A stretch of DNA of 6,125 nt from Thermoplasmata archaeon. GTDB taxonomy: Archaea; Thermoplasmatota; Thermoplasmata; Lutacidiplasmatales; UBA184. The translations under genes were made by a program, and so were the position numbers. The DNA lies in NCBI GenBank assembly GCA_021828085.1, contig JAKATE010000057.1:1-6125 (forward strand), written 5' to 3'. How positions within the stretch are numbered: the first letter of the stretch is position 1; every line of letters starts with the position of its first letter. This document shows, piece by piece, positions 1 to 6,125 of the stretch. The notes under the pieces are model-generated. The model was not told the DNA's origin. It searched no databases and worked only from the letters and a program-made list of their open reading frames with translations.

Positions 1-290
1 ATCACCGCGGACGGGACCACGGGGGCGCTCGTGCGCGAGAAGAGGCGGACCTGCGCATCCTGCACGGCCCCTCCGGGGGTCGCCGTGAAGCTCCCCGGCA
101 ACGCGTTGCCCGAGACGTCGGTGATCGAGTAGGACCATCCGTCCTGCTGCAGGACCGCGCCATTGGCCACCGAGACGCTGACGGTGCTGGGGGTGTTGCC
201 CGCGCCTCCGACGTAGAAGGGAAGGATGATCGACGTGGGTCCCACCGTGGGGCTCACCGACTGCGGTCCGGCGCGCAGGCCGTAGACCGG
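1..290 (-). other. Last visible tail module, incomplete (residues 1946-2041)
   Basis: Residues YPVYGLRAGPQSVSPTVGPT open another beta-rich module, with S-V-S-V-A-N-G and D-G-W-S-Y-S-I resembling the preceding NEW3/CARDB-like one. The protein is still in frame at the window edge, with no hydrophobic anchor, charged tail or stop seen. How the protein ends is therefore unknown. Confidence 0.5.
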
Positions 291-3200
291 GTAGAGGTTC
301 AGCGGCAGGGTGTACTGCACCAGCGCGGCGGTGGTGTTCCCCACCTGGTAGGCGGAGAAGACCAGCGGCGGATGCGTGGAGAGCACGTTGCCGGGCACCC
401 CCACCCGCACCTCGACGTACTGCACGCCGTTCGGCCCCGGGTCGACGGTGAAGTTACCCGGGGAGAAACGGATCGGCCAGTTCGAGGGGGTCCCATTGAG
501 CGTGACGTTGAGCGGCTGGTTACCGGTGTTCCGCAGCGCGAGCGTGACGCTCACGTTGGACCCCGCCACGGTGGTGAAGTTCCCGTTGCCCTGGACGGTG
601 AGGGTGGCGGCGGGCTGGTAGACGGGGGCGAGGGGAGCGGGGAGGGCGCGGTTCGCCGAGGTGACGTTGATCCCGGCGCCGAAGTTCAGGTCCACGCGCG
701 GCCCGAAGGGAGCCACGTGGGCGCTGAAATTGACCTCGAAGGCCCCAGGGGGCAGGTAGACGTCCGCGGAGGTCCCGACCGAGTAGGCCCCCAACTCGAA
801 GGCCCAGCCGGTCCTCCCATTGGTGAGGGTCAGGTTCACCGAGCGGGGGGTCGGGAGCGATGCCGGGGAGCTCAGGGGGAAGGACTGCGACCAGGCCGCC
901 GACAGGGAGAGTGCGACCGGGTAGGTCGCGGTGCTGTACGGCAGGGTGAACCTCGTGAAACCGGCGAGTGGCGCACCGCTCGGGTTGTAGACGGCGTACG
1001 CGTAGTAGGTTCCCGGGGTGAGCGCGAGCGAGAAGCTCGGGCCGCTCAGGGCGTACGCCCGGGTCCCGGACCCGTTCAGGGCGGGGGAGATCCAGAGCGT
1101 CCCGCCCCCGGGCGGGGAGACGCCCCCGAGGGAGAGGGAGAAGGCCACGGGGGTGGAGGCCAGGGCGGATCGTACGTAGACCTTGCAGACCCCCACTGAG
1201 GTCCCCGCCGTGACGGTGCAGGTGGCGTTGGAGCCCGAGACGAAGGTGTAGTTCCTCTCCACCCCTCCCGGGGGGGTCCAGGGGGAGAGCGCGTCCACGC
1301 CCGCCGAGTACGTCCCCGGCGGTAAGGTGAGCTCCACGGTCCCTTGGGGACCGAAGCTCCACGGGAGCGAGCCGTTCGAGCCCCCGCCGGTCCGGTTGGT
1401 CAGGGTGAAGGGCAGGGAGAGGTCCACCGGGGTCGAGCCGTTACCGGTGGTGAGCCGCAGGGCCACGGTCCCCGCCTTGCGGAGGACGAGCTTCGAGGGG
1501 GTGAGCGTCCCGTTGGTGGGGCTCACGCCGGCGAGGTTCACCGGTCCGAAGTACGCGTAGTCCTGGGAGACGGTCCGGACGATCGCCCAGAGGGTGTAGT
1601 TCCCGCTCGGCGCCTTGAAGGGGGCCCGGAACGAGACGCCATTGAGGGAGAGGTTCCCGCTCACCGAGCTGTTGAAGAGACGGACCACCCCCGAGTTCAG
1701 GGTCGCGTTGTTGAGCGCCGCGGTGAGGTTTCCCTGGAAGGAGAGCTGCTCGTAGAAGTACGCATTGACCGAGATGGGGCCGGAGCCCAGCGGCACGCTC
1801 ACCGGGATGGGAGCGAGGGGACGGTAGAGCGTCCGGTTCGGCGCCGGACCCAGGGCGTACCCGTCGACCGCCCAGAGGCCGGGGGAAACCGCGAAGGTGA
1901 CCGAGGTCCCGCCCTTCGAGGAGGCCCCCGACGTGGAGGTCATGTTGACCACCGGGGTGCCGGAGCCCGACGGGAGCCCCAGCACGTTCACCGTCACGTT
2001 CACCGGCGCCGGGGTGAGGGGGATCTGGAGGAGCGCCCCGAGCGCCGTGCTCGAGAGGCCGGTGCGGACGTACGGCAGATAGCCCGCCCGCTGCACCGTA
2101 AGGCTGTACGAGACCCCGCTCCCCACCGGCAGGCGCGCGCTCACGTTGCCGGCGCGGCCGGTGATGAGCTGGAGGGGGACCGAGCCCGGGGAGAGCGTCA
2201 CGTTGACGCGCGCGCCGGGGAGGGGAGAGAGCTTCCCCGTGCCGTTGGCATACCCCACCTGCGGGGAGAAGGAGAAGGCGCTCCCCAGATTGAGGTTCAC
2301 CGTGGTGGGCGAGCTCCCGACGATGACCGAGGTCAGGGCGACCTTCGCCACGGCGCTCGTCGGCGGATAGGTCGCCAGGAAGGAGTAGCTGCCCTGCGGC
2401 AGGAAGAGCTGGAAGAGCCCGGTGGCGTTGGCCGAGGCCGGCATCACCGCTCCTGCGGAGCTCTGGACGACGATGCCCACCCCGCCCTGCGGGGCGGGAT
2501 TCCCGGTGATGTAAGTGGCGCCCCGCACGACGGTCGCCGGCGCGAGGACGAGCGTTCCGGCGTCGATGGTCCCCTGACCGGCGGGGAGGGAGAGGTCCCC
2601 GAGACCGGCCACGTAGGTGCCGTTCACGGCGGCCAGCGCGTAGACCGACCAGTTCCCTTCGGGTACCTCGGCGCTGATCGTGCCGGCGCTGTTGCTATAG
2701 AAGACAAAGGACTGGTTCGCCGCGCTGGTGGCGTTGGTGATCCCCCCGAGGGGGCTGAACCGGACCGGGACGTTCGGCAGGGGGTGGCCCAGATAGCTCA
2801 CGTTGAGGCCCACCGCGACGGGGAGCTCCAAGGTGAGGTTCGCGCTCACGTTGAGCCCCACGCCGGCGACGGCCACGTGGGCGGGGATGGAGGCGAGCCC
2901 CGCCGAGGTGTTGGCGCGCAAGGTGTAGTTGCCGGGATCGACGGGGGAGAAGGTGAAGTTCCCGGTGGTATTGGTGAGGAAGGTCCGCACCGAGCCCGTG
3001 GCCGGGAAGACGAGGGAGACCTCCGCCCCGCTCACCGGGGCCCCGGCGCTGTCGCGCACCGCGCCGAAGACCTTGCCCGGGTGGAGCGGGAGGTCCTTGG
3101 TCACGGCCCCGCCCCGGGTGATTTCGAGCGTACTGTAGTTCTCGAGCGCGTTGCCCACGCGGATCCGGACCTCATAGCTGCCGGGCACCACGTCGTTGAT

Positions 3201-6125
3201 TTGGTAGTAGCCGCTCGCGTCCGTGCGCGTGGAGTAGTTCTTCCCCCCCTGGAGGCTCGTTAGCAGCACCGGCGCAGAGGCGACCACGGGGTCGGTGGGG
3301 GCGTAGGCGGGGATGCCCTCCACGTTGTAGTAGGCCTGGCCGCTCACCACCCCTTCCGGGACAGTGAAGCCCTGGAGGATGGGGGAGGGGTCGGTCTGGT
3401 AGGCCTGCGCCTCAGTGACGGTGAAGTTCCTCTCGGCGACGAGGTAGGCGCCGATCTGCGTGAGGGGGTTCAGCGCGCCGTAGGAGACCGCCACCGTGAC
3501 CGGTCCCGGGGGGGCGATGAGGGAGTAGACCCCCTGAGCGTTCGTGGTGGTGGTCATGTGGGGGATCCCGTACTGGTCGAGGATGGTCACCTGGAGGCCC
3601 TGCACCGGCGTGCCATCCGGGAGGGTCACCGCGCCGGTGACCGTGGCCCCGGGGTAGTACTCCATGATGGTCTCCCCGGCGCTGTAGTACGAGGTGGGGG
3701 AGAGGTCCGCGGTCCCGTTGCCCGACGCCTGGGCGGCCGCGGCCTGCGCGTAGTTCACCGCCACGAAGCAGTTGGGGTGCGCCTGGTAGTCCTTGTACGG
3801 GCACCAGTACGCTGTCCGGTAGCCCTGCACGAAGTGCTGCATCATCCAGCCCGGCTCGGGCTGGTAGTTCGAGAGGCTTGAGGTGAGCCCTGGGATGCCG
3901 GCCCCCGCGCCCACATCGGTGCCGTTGTAGCCCGCGTAGAAGCGGTAGATCATGCTGTTGTAGAACGAGGGATAGTAGGTGATGTTGTACGAGACCACCC
4001 CGACGGACGACGGCTGCTGGCCCAGGATGTAGGTGTTCCCGTCGGTCCCGAGGACGGTGACCTGGAAGAACTGCGTCGGGATGCCTCCGGAGCTGATGAC
4101 GCGGCCGGTGAGGTCCGCAGGCGCGTAGAAGATCCCCGTGCTGCTCCCCGAGGTGGGGAACATCAGGCTGTTGCTCATGGCATAGCGGATGGACCAGCCG
4201 GTGTACGACTGGACGTCCTGGTAGACCTTCACCACGGAGTTCTCGCTGAGCGTGGAGGCGAGGAAGTTCGAGACGACCGCGTACATGGCGCTCAGCGGGC
4301 TGATGGTGGCCGCGTCGAACTCTCCATAGACGGACGGGTGGTCGAGGACGATCGGGACGTCCCTCGACTGGTTCACCAGGTAGGTATGCAGGAGCGTGAG
4401 GTTGACCCCGTCCCGCGCCAGGATCGTGTTGAGGGCCGAAGGCAGGTAGGGGTGCCCGCTCGTCTGCGACTCGGCGCTGAGGAGGTCGGTGGCCATCACG
4501 GCGATGGCCTGCGACTCGTTCTGGGAGAGCAGGAAGGCCCCGGCGGGGGCGATGCCGTCCTGGAAGTTGTCGGCGACCGTGGGGTGCTGGCCCTGGTCGA
4601 GGGCCTGGAAGCCGTAGTCCCACCAACTGATGAACGCCGGTCGGGCGCTGATGGGTAGGATGTTCGTATCCTGCTGGGCGAGCCAATTGTAGCCGCTCTC
4701 GTCGTACTGCTGCGGCGTGTCGGTCTGGATCCCCGCCGCGCCGAAGTACGCCGAGGAGGCGTTCGCCGAGCTCGTCTGGAGGGGGCCCGGCAGGGAATTG
4801 TAGACCTGCTCGTTGTACTGGCTCTTGAGGTTGCTCGGGATCGCCGCGTCGGTGGCGTACCAGACGTTCGGCAAGAGGAGCGCCACGATGAGGAGCCCGA
4901 GGGCCACGTGCCGGAGCTTCACGCTCCGGCGCAGGGCGAGCAGGCGGTTCCCCCGCGCGCTCAAGGAGAAGAAGTTCCGCCGCATCTGCGGCAGCCCCAG
5001 CCGGTCGACCCCCACCAGGACCACCTCCGCCGGGAGGAGGGCGAAGACCGGCGAGCCCAGGAGGAAGAACTTGGCCGCCGAGATCGGCAGGTAGATCCCC
5101 AGGAGCCCGAAGATCACCATGAAGAGGTGCTCGCGCCGGAACCGGTGCGAGTAGAGGTAGAACAGGAAGATGGCGAGGCCCGCGAAGGCCAGGAAGAACG
5201 TCAGCACCCCGTAGCTCACGATGAGCGAGTCGAAGCTCGGAGCCTGCGCCTCGGCGACGGTGGAGTAGATCAGCGTCTTGACGAAGTAGCCCTGTCCGGT
5301 GAGGACCGCATCGAAGTAGGCGGGGTTGTAGAGGAAGAGCCCCCCCGCCGCGGCCAGCACGCTCAGGAAGAGGGTGGGGACCGAGATGACCCAGGGGGAG
5401 TTGCGCAGGAAGAGGAAGGGGAGCAGGACCAAGAGGCCCCCGAACCAGAGCAGGACGGGGACGGTGAACCAGTAGCCGAAGTCCCCCTGGACGTAGTAGT
5501 AGGGCATGGCCATGAGGAAGGCGACGGTGCCGACGATGAGCGTGACGATGTACGGCCCGAAGCTGTCCACGCCCCGGATGCGCTCGATGACCACCAGGAG
5601 CGCGAGGAAGATGACGACGACGGCCACCACATAGGTGTACCCCTGCCAGGCGAGCATGGTCGCCCCGAGGGTGACGCCCGTGAACACGGCCCAGCGGACC
5701 GACATCTCCTCGGTCCGGAGGAAGGATTTGAGCCCCACCCAAACGGAGCGCGGGGACCGGTAGCTCTCCACCCACCGCCGGCTGCCGGCGAGCTTGACGG
5801 TGTGGATGTAGAGCGCCAGGGAGAGGACGACGAAGAAGGCGTAGAAGGACAGGTAGTTGGCGTAGGTGGCGACGCTGCTCTCCATGTTCCCCACGATGAG
5901 GGGGAAGAGGATCGCGGCGAGCAGTCCCATCCTCCGCCCGGAGACCTCCTTCCCGAGAAGGTAGACGGGGAAGACGCCGAGCGCCGACCAGATCGGCGGC
6001 TGCATCTCGAGCCACCAGGAGCCCGCCTTGACGGCGTTCCCGCCGAAGAACGGCGCGCTGAGGATCCCGAGGATGGCGTTCATCCAGTCGAAGAGCGGCT
6101 CGCGCGGGTTCGTGTAGCCGAGCGG
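1..6125 (-). CDS. aglB: STT3/AglB-family oligosaccharyltransferase with giant modular extracytoplasmic tail (partial at both ends)
   Basis: This is one uninterrupted minus-strand frame of 2,041 codons, with neither start nor stop in the window. The predicted role is transfer of a preassembled glycan from a dolichol carrier to Asn of N-X-S/T sequons on the outer face of the membrane. Order of parts: polytopic membrane domain (residues 1-424); soluble domain (425-824) with WWDYG at 501-505, then HPTVADN; at least 13 beta-sandwich modules (about 825-2041). T289-V290-A291-E292 matches the TIXE/SVSE-type motif of the family's large external loop. The first DXD motif and the first membrane helix should lie upstream, probably 60-100 residues away. 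AglB proteins usually have roughly 800-1,000 residues, so this one is at least twice as long. Codon use is uniform throughout, nearly all codons ending in G or C, with no sign of a frameshift at the domain junction. The family call is firm. Catalytic competence is uncertain because the second DXD position is not acidic. The symbol is by homology only. Confidence 0.93.
291..608 (-). other. NEW3/CARDB-like beta-sandwich module (residues 1840-1945)
   Basis: This module differs from the PxGxY modules upstream. It has the pattern V-A-G-S-N-V-S-V-T-L-A-L-R-N-T-G-N-Q-P-L, then N-W-P-I-R-F, then a V-E-V-R-V-G-V-P-G stretch. This is typical of NEW3/CARDB-type domains seen in archaeal surface proteins. 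It holds six sequons. The change of module type suggests a distinct distal part of the stalk. Family assignment is by pattern only. Confidence 0.55.
2823..3353 (-). other. Second and third carboxypeptidase-regulatory-like modules (residues 925-1101)
   Basis: Module two runs from VVSGQAYYN to VTKDLPLHPG and includes TRTDASGYYQINDVVPGSYEV. Module three begins KVFGAVRDSAGAPVSGAEV and continues to TGNFTFSPVDPGNYTL. Both show the D-x-x-G-Y/F and P-G-x-Y landmarks of the fold. Together they carry eight sequons. Such domains are common spacers in secreted and surface proteins and have no enzymatic role. Confidence 0.75.
3408..3647 (-). other. First tail module, carboxypeptidase-regulatory-like (residues 827-906)
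   Basis: The pattern ATVTGAVTLPDGTPVQGLQV, then TTTTNAQGVYSLIAPPG, is a typical carboxypeptidase-regulatory-like beta-sandwich. It follows the catalytic-side domain with no linker, so it may pack against it. It is the best-conserved marker of where the enzyme ends and the stalk begins. Confidence 0.75.
3654..4853 (-). other. Soluble catalytic-side domain with WWDYG motif (residues 425-824)
   Basis: This is the extracytoplasmic globular domain that follows the last helix in all STT3 proteins. It contains FISWWDYGFQ (498-507), GQHPTVADNF, and a stretch at 524-545 (AGAFLLSQNESQAI) like that of other archaeal AglB proteins. The segment VPIVLDHPSVYGEF (590-603) aligns with the region that carries the DK/MI-type sequon-recognition motif but lacks its usual Lys or Met. 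The end of the domain (about 725-824) is rich in Tyr and Trp and holds one Cys pair (775, 786). Seven sequons lie here. The domain runs directly into the first tail module at E-Y-Y-P-G-A-T-V-T-G. Confidence 0.88.
4611..4625 (-). other. WWDYG signature motif of oligosaccharyltransferases
   Basis: Residues 501-505 read W-W-D-Y-G exactly. In STT3, PglB and AglB this motif forms the pocket that recognises the Ser or Thr at the +2 position of the glycosylation sequon. It is the strongest single sign of the family and sits about 77 residues after the last predicted helix, as expected. Confidence 0.95.
5250..5261 (-). other. TVAE motif (TIXE/SVSE-type) in large external loop
   Basis: Residues 289-292 read T-V-A-E, followed by AQAPSFDSL. 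In PglB and AglB the Glu of this motif binds the catalytic metal and touches the acceptor sequon. It sits between the hydrophobic stretches at 245-266 and 303-325, which is the expected place for external loop 5. The motif is intact here. Assignment rests on position and pattern, not on a computed alignment. Confidence 0.7.
5850..5858 (-). other. Position expected for the second DXD motif; reads N-Y-L
   Basis: Residues 90-92 (context S-V-A-T-Y-A-N-Y-L-S-F) lie at the start of a hydrophobic segment. In archaeal STT3 homologues this place usually carries D-X-D or D-H-D, flanked by small and aromatic residues, which contributes a metal ligand. Here the two acidic positions appear as Asn90 and Leu92. 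The nearest acidic residue is Glu82. The substitution is seen directly, but the alignment that makes it a lost motif is from memory of the family. Confidence 0.5.

Larger units (their letters stand above)
618..3647 (-). repeat. Protein-level array of 11 Ig-like/carboxypeptidase-regulatory-like modules (residues 827-1836)
   Basis: Eleven modules each end with a P-x-G-x-aromatic hairpin (or close variant) followed by alternating hydrophobic residues. Examples are PPGPVTVAV, VPGSYEVRI, DPGNYTLRA, PEGNWSVYA, PQGSYSFLA, APSGNYTLW, PPGTYSAGV and TPGTYYAYA. The glycines fall at 874, 982, 1065, 1157, 1245, 1335, 1416, 1508, 1604, 1705 and 1794, a spacing of 81-108 and about 92 on average. The first three modules carry the full pattern V-x-G-x-V-x-D-x-x-G-x-P-V-x-G-A-x-V plus T-x-A-x-G-x-Y of carboxypeptidase-regulatory-like domains, best seen at residues 1018-1070. 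Later ones are more divergent. I see no long DNA-level repeats, so the modules are old or fast-diverging. The likely role is a rigid cell-surface stalk or a surface-layer contact. Confidence 0.75.
4854..6125 (-). other. Membrane domain of the oligosaccharyltransferase (residues 1-424)
   Basis: About 12 hydrophobic stretches are visible, near residues 43-59, 67-81, 91-112, 144-160, 163-180, 191-211, 219-240, 245-266, 303-325, 334-350, 353-372 and 405-424. With one more helix expected upstream, this fits the 13-helix fold known for STT3, PglB and AglB. The opening residues PLGYTNPREPLFDW resemble the segment after the first DXD motif, where the substrate loop leads into the next helix. Basic stretches near 116-126 and 380-405 (for example RRNFF, LRRSVKLRH) look like cytoplasmic loops. 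There are no N-X-S/T sequons and no cysteines in this part. Segment borders are by eye. Confidence 0.85.

Noticed and set aside
372..1199. Overlapping long frames on both strands in bases 372-1362
   Set aside because: Same cause: high-GC shadow frames with biased composition. The real minus-strand frame here encodes sequon-rich beta-modules that continue those on either side.
1344..3263. A 639-codon plus-strand reading frame opposite the tail
   Set aside because: It is composed almost wholly of Arg, Gly, Glu, Val, Pro, Ala and His with no recognisable motif. It is the antisense of a strongly supported coding frame, and stops are rare there because of GC bias.
3600..3700. Possible boundary between two genes at the junction of enzyme and stalk
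   Set aside because: There is no stop in frame, no start with a ribosome binding site and no change in codon use. The first module follows the catalytic-side domain directly, so a single protein is the simplest reading.
4338..5094. Shorter plus-strand frames opposite the WWDYG domain and the last helix
   Set aside because: They lie antisense to the best-conserved part of the enzyme and show no motif or plausible ribosome binding site.
5363..5632. An 89-codon minus-strand frame rich in Ser and Trp
   Set aside because: It is a shifted reading of the membrane-helix codons (TTC, CTC and GTC runs turn into Ser, Arg and Trp). It is not a separate gene.
3412..6015. An 867-codon minus-strand reading frame overlapping the enzyme in another frame
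   Set aside because: Its product is a low-complexity Arg/Pro/Gly/Leu/His-rich sequence with no domain. It is an out-of-frame shadow of the STT3 gene, kept open by very high GC at third positions.
1..6125. Separate promoters, terminators, RNA genes, CRISPR or insertion sequences
   Set aside because: I saw no AT-rich spacer, long inverted repeat, direct-repeat array or tRNA-like fold. Every base is accounted for by one coding frame.

Overview
The whole window is one protein-coding gene read on the minus strand. From base 6125 down to base 3 there are 2,041 consecutive sense codons in one frame with no stop, so the start codon lies upstream (beyond 6125) and the stop lies downstream (beyond base 1). 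Residue numbers below count from the first complete codon (bases 6125-6123). I see no intergenic space, promoter, ribosome binding site, terminator, RNA gene, CRISPR array or mobile element.

The product is an archaeal oligosaccharyltransferase of the STT3/AglB family (GT66, the enzyme that moves a lipid-linked glycan onto asparagine), joined to a very long extracytoplasmic tail. Residues 1-424 are a polytopic membrane domain with about 12 visible hydrophobic segments. Residues 425-824 are the soluble domain with the hallmark WWDYG motif, followed by GQHPTVADN. Residues 825 to the window end (at least 1,217 residues) are a string of beta-sandwich modules. The first ones resemble carboxypeptidase-regulatory/PEGA-type domains, and the last ones resemble NEW3/CARDB-type domains. 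A PxGxY-like hairpin signature recurs 11 times at about 92-residue spacing.

The most unusual points are these: (1) the size of the tail on an oligosaccharyltransferase; (2) about 49 N-X-S/T sequons, all outside the membrane domain, so the enzyme looks like a heavily glycosylated substrate of its own pathway; (3) the place where STT3 proteins usually carry their second acidic (DXD) motif reads A-N-Y-L-S-F, which would remove a metal ligand, although the TVAE and WWDYG motifs are intact; (4) only four cysteines in 2,041 residues, in two pairs with identical spacing.

The organism is most likely an archaeon with a high-GC genome, since almost every codon ends in G or C. The family type (AglB with WWDYG-FQ and HPTVADNF) and the sequon-rich, Cys-poor, Thr/Ser/Gly/Pro-rich surface modules suggest Thermoplasmatota or a relative. 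That placement is inference. The extreme GC3 also opens long false reading frames on both strands; these are listed as rejected.
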